From contig CAVZHO010000002.1 in assembly GCA_963775085.1 (NCBI GenBank), positions 992,001 through 1,056,000 of the forward strand: 64,000 bases of DNA, in the 5' to 3' direction. The position numbers and the translations under genes are program-made. The notes under the pieces were generated by a model. The model was not told where the DNA came from. It searched no databases and saw only the letters and a list, made by a program, of their open reading frames with translations. This DNA comes from JAAFIP01 sp963775085 (GTDB lineage: Bacteria > Pseudomonadota > Gammaproteobacteria > Burkholderiales > Burkholderiaceae_C). Positions 23,805-32,540 of this stretch are shown piece after piece. Every line of letters starts with the position of its first letter. Within the stretch, counting starts at the first letter, position 1.

Positions 23805-26066
23805 ATGGCCAAGAAAAAACGAAATTCTCCTTCCAAGCCCGATATGGCGGGCACCGGCGCGGGTGCGGGCACGGCTGCGCCTGAAGTCTGGGCTGCCAAG
23901 GCCGCACCCGCCCTGAGCCCCGCCAAGCCTGGCCTGGTCGCCCAGGCCATGGCCTTGCCTGGCGAGATCGGCAAGGGCGACTGGACGGCGATTATTCTGG
24001 CGCTGATGCTCTTCTTTACGCCCGCCCTGGGCGTGCCGCACGAGTTGATGCTGCAAGACACGCTCAAGTCCATCATCGTGGCCTTTATGACCCTGGGTGC
24101 CGCGCTGCTGCTGTTTTGGTCGCAGCGCAACCGGCGTGATGCGTTTCGCTGGCATGTGGTGATGTGGCTGCCGATCATGCTGTGCATTTACGCGCTGGGC
24201 AGTATGGTCTGGTCGCATACCTATCTGGCGGGTGTCGAAGCGATTCGCTGGTTTTTGTTTGCATTGGTCGTCTGGCTGGTGCTCAACTGCGCCAACCGCG
24301 AGCGCTTTCCGATGCTGGCCTGGGGCGTGCACCTGGGCGCTTTCGCGGTGGCCCTGCTGGGTGCGTCGCAGTTCTGGTTTGATGTGCGTTTTATCCCCCA
24401 GGGGCCGAATCCGGCCGCCACCTTTGTGAACCGCAACTTTGCTGCCGAGTTTATGGCCTGCACCTATGTGTTTTCCGCCTATTTGATGTTCACCCAGAAG
24501 CGCACTCCGATACTGGCGTTTTTGGCGGCGACCACGGGCCTGAATTTGGTCTATCTGGCCATGTGCGGCACCCGTTCGGCCTATGTGGGCAGCGCCTTTG
24601 CCTTTGTGATGATTGCTGTGATGGCCTGGAAATTCCGTTCACGCTTTAGTTTTGGCACTTGGAAGAGCGAGCAGCGGATTGTGGTGCTGGGTGTATTGGT
24701 AGCCACTGTCGTGGGTTTGGGTTTGATCAAATCAGGCAATCCTGGCGTTGAATTCAAAGACGTGAATGCTTTTCAGCGCGGCTTTAAACGTGCCGGGCAG
24801 ATCCAGATTGAAGACGGCACGCTGAACGTGCGTAAAGTCATGTGGAAGGCCACGCAGAACATCATCGAACGCCGGCCGCTGACGGGCGTGGGCGCAGGCG
24901 CATGGGAGGTGGATATTCCGCTCTACCAGGTGGAAGGCGCGCAGCTGGAGACCGACTATTACGCGCACAATGAGGTTTTACAGTTGCTGGGGGAGTACGG
25001 CCTGGTAGGCTGGATCTTCATGCTCCTGTTGATCGGCTATACCCTGACCGCTGCCTGGCGTACCCTGTTCAAGCGCAGCGAGGAAGCGCTCAACGAGGGG
25101 CCGATTCGCGCCGTAGCCCTCACCAGCCTGCTGGCCTTGATGGTGGTGAGCAATATTGGTTTCCCGTGGCGGCTGGCATCGACCGGCATCATGTTTGCCC
25201 TGTGTTTGGGGTTACTGGCGGCGTCTGACGCACGCCTGGGCCTGCGCGGCATCCTGGCCACCACCCGCCTGCCTTGGCGGCCGGCGTTTTCGCAGGTGGC
25301 CGCTGTCGTGACGATGGCCTGCCTGGCGTTGGCGACCTACATCACCCAGCAAGCCGCCGAATGCGAAGCCAAAATTGTGCAGTCCGTCAAGCTGGCGCTG
25401 AGTATTTCGCAGTCGGGCGACCCGCTTAACCCCAAGCATGACAAAACCAAGAAAGAAATGCTCAAGCTGGCGCGCGAAGGCATTGAGATCAACCCGCATT
25501 ACCGCAAGATCACGCCCATGCTGGGCGACGAGCTGGCCAAGTGGGGCGACTGGAAAAACGCCACCTGGGTGTGGGAGAGCGTGGTCGGCTCGCGCCCCTA
25601 CGTGGTCGCCATGATGAGCAATATTGCCCGGGGCCATGCTGCGGTGGGCAATGTCCCCAAGGCGCTGGAGTTTTTAGAGCGCGCCAAAAAGGTCCAGCCC
25701 AAAGCCGTGAGCGTGCGTTCGCTGGAAGTCATTTTGCTCAGCCGCAGCGGCAAAGAGCCTGAGGCCTTGGCACTGGCCCGCACGGCCTATGCCGAGAATA
25801 CGCTGGACATCGACATGATGAACGCCGCCTACGTGCTGGCGGTGCGTGCCAACGATTTCAAGTTTGCCGTGCAAGCCATGGAAGTGCGTAACAAGGCCTA
25901 CCCCGATCAAAAGGTCGATGGCCTGATCAAGATCGGCAATGTGCAGTACAACTTCATGAAAGACGAGGCCAGCGCCGTGGCCAGCTTCAAGGCGGCGTAC
26001 GAGTCCTCGGGTAAAAACAGCGCGACGCTGGCGCAGATTCCGGCGCCTTTGCAACCCAGGCTATAG
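23805..26066 (+). CDS. O-antigen-ligase-like membrane protein with C-terminal TPR region
   Basis: I start at the ATG for MAKKKRNSP (753 residues). A basic, disordered N-terminus is followed by about ten membrane segments to residue ~530. The periplasmic loop around residues 330-400 contains the RRPLTGVGAGAWE and YAHNEVLQLLGEYG motifs of Wzy_C/WaaL ligases. A soluble tail of ~200 residues with TPR-like helices follows. Such proteins attach O-antigen or pilin glycans. It stands alone, without glycan genes nearby; a pilin-glycosylating ligase is possible. Confidence 0.85.
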   Translation: MAKKKRNSPSKPDMAGTGAGAGTAAPEVWAAKAAPALSPAKPGLVAQAMALPGEIGKGDWTAIILALMLFFTPALGVPHELMLQDTLKSIIVAFMTLGAALLLFWSQRNRRDAFRWHVVMWLPIMLCIYALGSMVWSHTYLAGVEAIRWFLFALVVWLVLNCANRERFPMLAWGVHLGAFAVALLGASQFWFDVRFIPQGPNPAATFVNRNFAAEFMACTYVFSAYLMFTQKRTPILAFLAATTGLNLVYLAMCGTRSAYVGSAFAFVMIAVMAWKFRSRFSFGTWKSEQRIVVLGVLVATVVGLGLIKSGNPGVEFKDVNAFQRGFKRAGQIQIEDGTLNVRKVMWKATQNIIERRPLTGVGAGAWEVDIPLYQVEGAQLETDYYAHNEVLQLLGEYGLVGWIFMLLLIGYTLTAAWRTLFKRSEEALNEGPIRAVALTSLLALMVVSNIGFPWRLASTGIMFALCLGLLAASDARLGLRGILATTRLPWRPAFSQVAAVVTMACLALATYITQQAAECEAKIVQSVKLALSISQSGDPLNPKHDKTKKEMLKLAREGIEINPHYRKITPMLGDELAKWGDWKNATWVWESVVGSRPYVVAMMSNIARGHAAVGNVPKALEFLERAKKVQPKAVSVRSLEVILLSRSGKEPEALALARTAYAENTLDIDMMNAAYVLAVRANDFKFAVQAMEVRNKAYPDQKVDGLIKIGNVQYNFMKDEASAVASFKAAYESSGKNSATLAQIPAPLQPRL

Positions 26067-26852
26067 GCTTTGCGGCCAGGGCAGACGCAGTCGCACCTGT
26101 GCCCCATGGGCATGGGTGGCCTCATGCAAATGCAAGGTCTGCTGGCCGTCCAGTGTTGCCACCAGGCTCGTGCGGGTTCCATAGTCTGCCTGGGGCTGCG
26201 GATGGCGCACAAATACACTGGATAAGGCTCGCTCTACCTCCAGGGGTACGCCAGTGTGGGGTAGCTGGGCATCGCCCATTCTGGTTTCGTCCATCAGCGC
26301 ACGCTGCAACTGTGATTGCAAGGCCTCCAGCGGCATGTCGTTTTTTATTTTTTCTTGTAAAACACCTTTGAGCTGCACAGTTTTTGGCCAAGGCGTATCG
26401 ATTGCGGCGTTCGACAAACCATAGATGTTGCCCGGCTCCAGCGCCTGCATGGCGCTGTGGCTGCTCAGGTAATGGCATTGCTGCGTTGGCCAGTCGCCGG
26501 CGATCAAGTTGAAGCCTGCGTAATGCGCCCAATCACGCTGTACACGCCAGGCATCGACAGCGAGCGTACTGGTTAGCCAGTCCATCACCAGCGCGCCCCG
26601 GCTGCGCGCCAGGGGTGGGGGCGTGGCCGACGGGTCGCGCAGATTGGTCAGCATGGCAAAACGGCCACTGGGCGTAAAACCCATCCAGGTACCGCCATCG
26701 CGCAGGTCACGCCCGCTGACGATGGCCGAGCCGCTATCGCTGGTCCACTGCGCCAGCGGCGCGGTCGGCCGGGCGTAGTACTCGTCGCGGTTAGCGGCTA
26801 TCACCAGCGGGTACTGCGGGCTGACCCCCCAGGCCATGGCGATCAGGCACAT
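26061..26852 (-). CDS. NRDE-motif protein (TANGO2 family)
   Basis: The start at 26852 gives 263 residues beginning MCLIAMAW, with the defining N21-R22-D23-E24 motif and the conserved Cys2. The N-terminal cysteine pattern is that of an Ntn-hydrolase fold. Animal TANGO2 has been linked to haem or lipid trafficking; the bacterial role is unclear. It converges with the O-antigen-ligase-like gene (6-base overlap of the ends) and follows ygfZ by 11 bases on the same strand. Confidence 0.88.
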   Translation of the reverse strand: MCLIAMAWGVSPQYPLVIAANRDEYYARPTAPLAQWTSDSGSAIVSGRDLRDGGTWMGFTPSGRFAMLTNLRDPSATPPPLARSRGALVMDWLTSTLAVDAWRVQRDWAHYAGFNLIAGDWPTQQCHYLSSHSAMQALEPGNIYGLSNAAIDTPWPKTVQLKGVLQEKIKNDMPLEALQSQLQRALMDETRMGDAQLPHTGVPLEVERALSSVFVRHPQPQADYGTRTSLVATLDGQQTLHLHEATHAHGAQVRLRLPWPQSL

Positions 26853-26863
26853 GCTGCGCAGCC

Positions 26864-27877
26864 TTAAATGTCTTGCAACAAAGGGTAGGGCAGCGCTTGC
26901 AATTGCAGCGTCGCCTCGGCTTGCAATCCATCGGTACTGGCCGCCGCAACCAGGCGAGGGCTGTCCGCCGCGCTGGTTTGCATGCTGACGATGGCGGCAT
27001 AGGCGGCCTGCTCGCGGCTCAGCCCCGCAGGGGTGGCAGCGGCATAGGCCACTGTGCCGCAAGGCTGCCCGGTATCCCGGCTGTCAAACACCTCTTGCCC
27101 GGCAGCCAAAGCCGTAGCGCTGCTGACAATGAAGGCCCGGCGTTTGAGCGTGCCGCGAAACTGGCTGCGCGCCACCACCTCCTGGCCGGGGTAGCAGCCC
27201 TTTTTAAAGTTGACACCGCCGACCGATTCATAGTTGAGCATCTGCGGCACATACAGGTCTGCTACCGCTGCCGTAATCGGGGCAATGCCCGAGCTGACTT
27301 CAAGGTATTGCCACACCGCCAGGGCATTGGCCATCTCTGTGTCGCTGGGGTTGGCGCTGGCATAGGCTGCTACGGGCACCAGTTGCAGTAGGCGTGGCAC
27401 AGGCTGGCCTGCATGCTGCCCGGATGGCAGCCTGATGCTGATTACACTGTCATTTCTAGTGGTAGTCCACGTCACGCGGTCATTTTCTGCTATGGTATTT
27501 GTAGTACCCAGCAAGACAAAATCGCCACTCGCATCTGTCAGCTTGCATTGCGCCCGCAGCACAAACATCTGCAGGCGCTTGAGCGTGGTGGGCAGCACGC
27601 TGCGGCTACAGATTAAAACAATATCGTCATGGCTGATTTTGCAGACAATAAAGCTGGCCAACATGCGTCCTTTGGCCGAGCACCAAGCTGCCAGCCGCGC
27701 CTCGGACAGGCCCAGCAGGGCCACGTCCTGCGTAAGCTGGCCCTGCAAAAACTTGACCGCATCAGCACCCTGGGCGCGGATAATGCCCAATGGCCCGGCA
27801 GGAGCGGGATAGGCCACACTGCCAGGCAGGTTGAGTACGGCAGTGACTGAAAGGGGCATAGACTGGGGGGTTTGCAT
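26864..27877 (-). CDS. ygfZ: Folate-binding Fe-S assembly protein YgfZ with a repeat-encoded segment
   Basis: Tetrahydrofolate-dependent factor needed by some Fe-S enzymes (IbaG/CAF17 group). I take the ATG at 27877 (337 residues); the frame upstream lies antisense to mltG. The signature KGCYPGQEVVAR is present with its reactive Cys, as are LTQDV and the N-terminal GcvT-like fold. In the middle, the stretch TNTIAENDRVTWTTTRND is encoded by a copy of the dispersed small repeat (27449-27507) and looks added to the family core. Confidence 0.92.
   Translation of the reverse strand: MQTPQSMPLSVTAVLNLPGSVAYPAPAGPLGIIRAQGADAVKFLQGQLTQDVALLGLSEARLAAWCSAKGRMLASFIVCKISHDDIVLICSRSVLPTTLKRLQMFVLRAQCKLTDASGDFVLLGTTNTIAENDRVTWTTTRNDSVISIRLPSGQHAGQPVPRLLQLVPVAAYASANPSDTEMANALAVWQYLEVSSGIAPITAAVADLYVPQMLNYESVGGVNFKKGCYPGQEVVARSQFRGTLKRRAFIVSSATALAAGQEVFDSRDTGQPCGTVAYAAATPAGLSREQAAYAAIVSMQTSAADSPRLVAAASTDGLQAEATLQLQALPYPLLQDI
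27449..27507 (-). repeat. Dispersed small palindromic repeat, copy 5 (in frame in ygfZ)
   Basis: On the coding strand it reads ACCATAGCAGAAAATGACC, then GTGACGTGGACTACCACTAG, the same pattern as the intergenic copies (TAGCTGCAAATGACC...GGACTAC). It is translated in ygfZ as IAENDRVTWTTT. Confidence 0.65.
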
Positions 27878-28033
27878 GGGGGGATTATCGCGCCCCGGTA
27901 TCATCCTGTCCTTGTGCGTCGATTTAAGCAGGCAATAGTTGTGGATCAAAACCGTCATCGCCCTCTGCAGGGGCAACCCCGTTACCGTAGGTTGCGTCAC
28001 GCCCCCGGCCAAAATGGACTGGCCGTGCTGCGC

Positions 28034-29026
28034 ATGGTGCTGGGCCTGCTGGCCATAGCAGCCGTACTGGCCAGTGCCGTAGGGTGGTGGGCCAGCCAGC
28101 CCTTCGTGCTGCCCGCTGGAGTGCACAGCGTAGCCGTGGTACTGCCCACCGGCAGCACCGCGCGCAGCGTGACGCAGGCGATGGCTGGCGCAGGCGTCAA
28201 AACCCCTGCCAACCTGCCGCCTGGTACCTTGTACTGGTTCTTTCGCCTCTCTGGCAAGGCCGGCGCCTTGAAGGCCGGTAACTACGAGATAGAAGAGGGC
28301 AGCACGCCGCGCAGCCTGCTGGCCAAGCTGGTCGGCGGCCAGCAAGCCCAAGACAGCGTGACCATCGTGGACGGCTGGAACATCCGCCAACTGCGCGCCG
28401 CGCTGGCCGAGGCGGAGCATTTAAAGCCCGACACCCAGCAGCTCAGCAACGAAGCCCTGATGGCCAAGCTGGGCAAGCCTGGCGTACACCCCGAGGGGCG
28501 TTTTTACCCCGACACCTACAGCTACGCCAAGGGCAGCAGCGATCTGATCGTCCTGCAAGCGGCCGCCAAAGCCATGGACAAGCAACTCGCCGCCGCCTGG
28601 GATGCGCGCCAGCCCAACCTGCCGATCAAAACCCCCGAGCAGGCCCTGATTTTGGCCAGTATTATTGAAAAAGAAACCGGCAAACCCAGCGACCGCCCCG
28701 AGATCGGTGGCGTGTTCAACAACCGTCTGCGCATCGGCATGCTGCTGCAAACTGACCCGGCGGTAATCTACGGCATGGGTGATTCATACAAGGGCAATAT
28801 CGGCAAAAAAGGCCTGCAAACGGATACACCGTACAACACCTACACCCGCGCGGGTTTGCCGCCCACGCCGATCTCCATGCCGGGCAAGGCGGCGTTGTTG
28901 GCAGCGGTGCAACCGGCACAGACCAAGGCTTTGTACTTTGTGGCGCGGGGGGACGGCACCAGCCAGTTCAGCGCTACTTTGTCGGAGCACAATAATGCGG
29001 TGAATAAGTACATACGAGGGCAGTGA
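28034..29026 (+). CDS. mltG: Endolytic murein transglycosylase MltG
   Basis: Membrane-bound lytic transglycosylase that cuts nascent glycan strands and sets their length. I chose the ATG before the membrane segment (MVLGLLAIAAVLASAVGWW), giving about 330 residues; the frame is open back to 27872 and a GTG at 27914 is an alternative start. Seen: a LysM-like region, then the YceG domain with the catalytic Glu in ASIIEKETG, and FNNRLRIGMLLQTDPAVIYG in two parts. It is divergent from ygfZ. tmk follows beyond a 358-base structured gap. Confidence 0.94.
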   Translation: MVLGLLAIAAVLASAVGWWASQPFVLPAGVHSVAVVLPTGSTARSVTQAMAGAGVKTPANLPPGTLYWFFRLSGKAGALKAGNYEIEEGSTPRSLLAKLVGGQQAQDSVTIVDGWNIRQLRAALAEAEHLKPDTQQLSNEALMAKLGKPGVHPEGRFYPDTYSYAKGSSDLIVLQAAAKAMDKQLAAAWDARQPNLPIKTPEQALILASIIEKETGKPSDRPEIGGVFNNRLRIGMLLQTDPAVIYGMGDSYKGNIGKKGLQTDTPYNTYTRAGLPPTPISMPGKAALLAAVQPAQTKALYFVARGDGTSQFSATLSEHNNAVNKYIRGQ

Positions 29027-29044
29027 CTTTGCACAGAGATTCGA

Positions 29045-29345
29045 CACAGGGATGGTCTCGTATATCTGCCTCTGAGCGGTCTGGCCGTTTGGCACAGGGA
29101 TGGTCTCGTACGCACGGTTGGGCATATGTCATCCGCCCTCATACTGGAGTACCAGAAATCGGTCGGCTGACAAATGCCCAACCGTGTGGTTACAGAGGTA
29201 GCGCGCTACCGGTAGTCTGCGGGATGTATTTGACGGAGCTACGGGTAGCGCGCGGCCCTATGTGCAGGCGGGATCGTGGTTGCCGACCGACCGATTTCTG
29301 GTACTCCAGTATGAGGGCGGGTGGCGACCACGATCTCGTCCGCAG
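29045..29345. repeat. Nested long palindrome with direct repeats between mltG and tmk
   Basis: Two perfect 34-base inverted arms lie at 29133-29166 and 29287-29320 (CCGCCCTCATACTGGAGTAC then CAGAAATCGGTCGG on the first). Inside are CGCGCTACC/GGTAGCGCG arms; a 13-base pair CACGGTTGGGCAT / ATGCCCAACCGTG (29113-29125, 29174-29186) straddles the first arm, so alternative folds compete. An 18-base direct repeat, CACAGGGATGGTCTCGTA, stands at 29045 and 29093. GATCGTGGT / ACCACGATC pairs near the right end. No gene is visible. The sequence does not match the type H hairpins. Confidence 0.8.
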
Positions 29346-29384
29346 TGACCTCACCGAGCAACACCTCAGTAGCACCATAACCGA

Positions 29385-30044
29385 ATGAATACCGGCATCT
29401 TCATCAGCTTCGAAGGCATCGACGGCGCAGGCAAATCCAGCCATATTGCGGCCCTGGCAGATGCCTTCAAAGCCCAAGGCAAAACCGTCGTCCAGACCCG
29501 CGAACCTGGCGGTACGCCCTTAGGTGAACGCCTCAGGGAAATGGTCTTGCACGAACCTATGGACGCACTGACCGAGGCGCTCTTGGTCTTTGCCGCCCGG
29601 CGCGAACACCTGCTGCAAGTCATTGAGCCCGCCCTGGCGCGGGGTGACGTGCTGCTGTGTGACCGGTATGCCGATGCCAGCTTTGCCTACCAAGGGGCAG
29701 GGCGCGGGTTTGACCTGAAGACGCTATCGTTTTTAGAGCTTGCTACGCTATATTCTAAAGGGCTAAGCCAAGAAAACCCTGCTAGCCAAGGCATTCGGCA
29801 ACCCAACCTGACCATCTGGTTTGACGTGCCCCCCGCAGTAGCCGCCCAACGCCTGCAAGCCGCCCGCACGCCCGACAAATTTGAATCCCAGTCACAGGCC
29901 TTCTTTGAACGCGTGGTCAGCGGCTACGCTGCGCGCGCGGCGGAGCAGCCCGCTCGCTTTGCCCGCATCAACGGCAACCAGTCCATGGAGCTGGTACGCG
30001 CCGAGGTGCGGGCCGCCGTGCGTGCCAAGGGGTATTTGGCATGA
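29385..30044 (+). CDS. tmk: Thymidylate kinase with a small insertion
   Basis: Phosphorylates dTMP to dTDP. The 219-residue protein has the P-loop EGIDGAGKSS, the REPGGTPLGE motif, the DRYADASFAYQGAGRG segment and the lid region. Between LKTLSFLELA and RQPNLTIWFD it has about 15 more residues than usual, encoded by sequence that resembles a variant of the dispersed small repeat. The stop overlaps the holB start by four bases. Confidence 0.96.
   Translation: MNTGIFISFEGIDGAGKSSHIAALADAFKAQGKTVVQTREPGGTPLGERLREMVLHEPMDALTEALLVFAARREHLLQVIEPALARGDVLLCDRYADASFAYQGAGRGFDLKTLSFLELATLYSKGLSQENPASQGIRQPNLTIWFDVPPAVAAQRLQAARTPDKFESQSQAFFERVVSGYAARAAEQPARFARINGNQSMELVRAEVRAAVRAKGYLA
29737..29800 (+). 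repeat. Variant of the dispersed small repeat, in frame in tmk
   Basis: TAGAGCTTGCTACGCTATAT then TCTAAAGGGCTAAGCC has the same arm plan (GCTTACG-like ... GGGCTA-GCC) as the other copies but diverged. It encodes LELATLYSKGLSQENPAS, at a place where thymidylate kinases are normally shorter. Confidence 0.45.
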
Positions 30045-31105
30045 GTAAAGAGACTGCCGAAACCGCTTCAGACCTGGCACCTGCCGCCACGCCCGCTGTT
30101 TTACCCCCCTGGCTGGCTAAACAGCGCGATGCCTTGCTATCTCAGCGCGGCCATGCCTGGCTCTTGCATGGCCCCTCGGGCCTGGGCCAGTACGAGCTGG
30201 CGCTGAGCCTGGCGCAGGCCTGGCTGTGTGAGGCACCGGGCAAAACCGCAAGCCAAGCCGCCTGCGGCCGGTGCCCTAGCTGCCACATGATCGCCACGCA
30301 CGCCCATACCGACCTGGTGGTGCTGATGCCCGAGACCTTGATGATCGAGTACGGCTGGCCACTGAGCGAGAAAGCGCAAAAGGAGATCGACGACAAAAGC
30401 CGCAAGCCCAGCCGCGAGATCCGCGTAGATGCCATGCGCGAGTCGATTGAGTTTGCCCAGCTCACCAGCGGGCGAGGGCGCAGCAAGGCGGTGCTGGTGT
30501 ACCCGGCCGAACGTATGAACAATGTGACTGCCAACGCCCTGTTAAAAACCCTGGAGGAACCCACGGGTGACGTGAAATTTGCGTTGGCCAGCGAGGCGGC
30601 GCACCAACTGCTGCCCACCATCCGCAGCCGCTGCCAGAGCTTTGCCCTGCATTGGCCTGCGCAAGACGAGGCACTGGCTTGGCTGGGTAGCCAAACGGGC
30701 GGTGACAAACTGGATGCCACCGCCCTGCAAACGGCATTGGCCGCGGCCGGAGGTCGCCCGCTCGACGCTACGCAATTCATAGCTGCAAATGCCCTGGTAG
30801 CGTGGACCAAGCTGCCAAAAGCCCTGGTTTTAGGGGCCCAGGGTATCACCGAGCACTGGAGCCCCAAAACCCTGCTCGATGCCCTGCAAAAGCTCTGCCA
30901 CGACCTGTGGGCCATCAAACTGGGGGCCCCGCCGCGCTTTTTTGCAGCGGCTGACCTGCCCAAAGCGCCGCCGGCGCGCGCCCTGTCGGCCTGGAGCGAG
31001 CAGCTCAAAACGCTGGCACGCAGCATCGAACACACCTGGAAAGCAGAATTGTTGCTGGAAGACCTTGTAAGCCAGGCCAAGACTGCCCTAAACTCTAGGC
31101 AATAA
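30041..31105 (+). CDS. holB: DNA polymerase III subunit delta'
   Basis: Clamp-loader subunit. The 354-residue protein has an AAA+ fold with a degenerate P-loop region (LHGPSGLGQYELA), the zinc-binding cysteines in CGRCPSC, and TANALLKTLEEPTGDV with the SRC motif in IRSRCQSF. It overlaps tmk by four bases, the usual order tmk-holB-pilZ-tatD in betaproteobacteria. Confidence 0.95.
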   Translation: MSKETAETASDLAPAATPAVLPPWLAKQRDALLSQRGHAWLLHGPSGLGQYELALSLAQAWLCEAPGKTASQAACGRCPSCHMIATHAHTDLVVLMPETLMIEYGWPLSEKAQKEIDDKSRKPSREIRVDAMRESIEFAQLTSGRGRSKAVLVYPAERMNNVTANALLKTLEEPTGDVKFALASEAAHQLLPTIRSRCQSFALHWPAQDEALAWLGSQTGGDKLDATALQTALAAAGGRPLDATQFIAANALVAWTKLPKALVLGAQGITEHWSPKTLLDALQKLCHDLWAIKLGAPPRFFAAADLPKAPPARALSAWSEQLKTLARSIEHTWKAELLLEDLVSQAKTALNSRQ

Positions 31106-31154
31106 TCAAACTAACTTCTTACGTTCACCAGTCGAACCCATTTAGGCTACACCT

Positions 31155-31568
31155 ATGAGCTCACCCTCCACCAAATCGATGGCATTCCAGAACACCGCTG
31201 CGTCGCCGCTGGCCGGTTCGTCCGGTACCCCTCGTCCGAGCGTCATCCAATTGGCGATCAAGGAAAAGGCGGCGTTGTATGCGGCCTACATTCCCTTGTT
31301 CAGCGAAGGCGGCATCTTTATACCGACCGCCCGTGAGTACAAACTGGGCGACGATGTGTATGTGCTGCTGACCCTGCCTGAAGACCCCACGCGCTATCCC
31401 ATTGCCGGTAAAGTGGCCTGGGTCACGCCCGCCAAGGCTGCGGGCAACCGCACCCAGGGCGTAGGTATCCGCTTTCCGACTGACGAAAAATCCAAACAAC
31501 TCAAACTCAAAATTGAAGAAACTTTAGGGGCCCATCTGGCCACCGACCGGCCGACACAGACCATTTAA
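31155..31568 (+). CDS. pilZ: PilZ-domain protein (type IV pilus-associated type)
   Basis: The 137-residue protein is a single PilZ domain: IQLAIKEKAALYAAYIPLFSE, GGIFIPT, KVAWVTPAKA and QGVGIRFPT. The RxxxR c-di-GMP-binding motif is absent near the start, as in the type IV pilus PilZ, which works through PilF/FimX-like partners rather than by binding the nucleotide. It follows holB by 49 bases in the conserved order. Confidence 0.93.
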   Translation: MSSPSTKSMAFQNTAASPLAGSSGTPRPSVIQLAIKEKAALYAAYIPLFSEGGIFIPTAREYKLGDDVYVLLTLPEDPTRYPIAGKVAWVTPAKAAGNRTQGVGIRFPTDEKSKQLKLKIEETLGAHLATDRPTQTI

Positions 31569-31601
31569 TTGATTGGTTGTTGTCCTGCAAGGCGTTTTGA
31601 G

Positions 31602-31663
31602 TGCTACGTTTAATATAGCTGCTTACGTCCTGTTTGCATGGACTACAGGCTATTTTTATGGTT
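31602..31663 (+). repeat. Dispersed small palindromic repeat, copy 6 (pilZ-tatD gap)
   Basis: The clearest intergenic copy: AATATAGCTGCTTACGTCC, an 8-base spacer, TGGACTACAGGCTATTTTTA. It occupies half of the 121-base gap and defines the consensus used for the other copies. Confidence 0.75.
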
Positions 31664-31689
31664 AAACCTGCCCAAGCAGGCCCTCCCGC

Positions 31690-32502
31690 ATGTTTACCGA
31701 CTCCCATTGCCACCTGAGCTTTCCTGAGCTCAAAAGCCAGCTCCCCCAGATCCGCGCTGCCATGGCCAGCGCCCAGGTGACGCGGGCGCTGTGCATCTGC
31801 ACCACCATCGAGGAGTTTGAGGAGGTGCATACGCTGGCCACCGGCTACGACAACTTCTGGTCCACTGTCGGCGTACACCCCGACAACGAAGGTATTTACG
31901 AGCCGACACTGGCCGACCTGGTGCAGCGCGCCCAACTTCCCAAAGTCGTGGCCATTGGCGAGACCGGGCTGGACTACTACCAGATGGACGAGCGCAAGGG
32001 CGGCCGCACGGTGGCCGACATGGAGTGGCAGCGCGAACGCTTTCGCACGCACATCCGCGCATCGCAAGCAACCGGACTGCCATTGGTGATCCACACCCGC
32101 AGTGCATCGGATGACACCTTGGCGATTCTGAAGGAAATGGGGCAGGGCGCGGGGTGCGACAAGGGCAAGAGTCCCGGCGTTTTCCACTGCTTTACCGAAA
32201 GCATGCAGGTCGCCCGCGCCGCGCTGGACATGGGTTTTTACATCTCGTTCTCCGGTATCTTGACCTTCAAAGCCGCCGCCGATCTGCGGGAAGTGGCCGC
32301 CTTTGTGCCGCTGGAGCGCTGCCTGATCGAGACCGACAGCCCGTATTTGGCCCCCATGCCCTACCGGGGTAAAACCAATAACCCGTCCTACGTACCCTAT
32401 GTGGCCCAGCAATTGGCCAGCCTCAAAGGCATGTCTGTAGAGGCAGTTGCGCAGGCAACCAGTGACAATTTTGACCAGCTTTTTAGCCGCGTACGGGCTT
32501 AA
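31690..32502 (+). CDS. TatD-family metal-dependent hydrolase
   Basis: A 270-residue TIM-barrel nuclease/hydrolase. Metal ligands are seen in FTDSHCHL, GETGLDYY, VIHTRSAS, FHCFTES and ETDSPYLAP, all in the normal order. The family has 3'-5' DNA exonuclease activity (TatD, YcfH). It continues the tmk-holB-pilZ-tatD order. The ankyrin-repeat gene follows after 38 bases. Confidence 0.95.
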   Translation: MFTDSHCHLSFPELKSQLPQIRAAMASAQVTRALCICTTIEEFEEVHTLATGYDNFWSTVGVHPDNEGIYEPTLADLVQRAQLPKVVAIGETGLDYYQMDERKGGRTVADMEWQRERFRTHIRASQATGLPLVIHTRSASDDTLAILKEMGQGAGCDKGKSPGVFHCFTESMQVARAALDMGFYISFSGILTFKAAADLREVAAFVPLERCLIETDSPYLAPMPYRGKTNNPSYVPYVAQQLASLKGMSVEAVAQATSDNFDQLFSRVRA

Positions 32503-32540
32503 AATGTCCTGTCCAGAGTGATGTTGGAGAGCATTCAATC

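Noticed and set aside
30765..30810. A possible repeat copy in holB (ATTCATAGCTGCAAATG)
   Set aside because: Only the left arm resembles the repeat and no extra length is evident in the protein.
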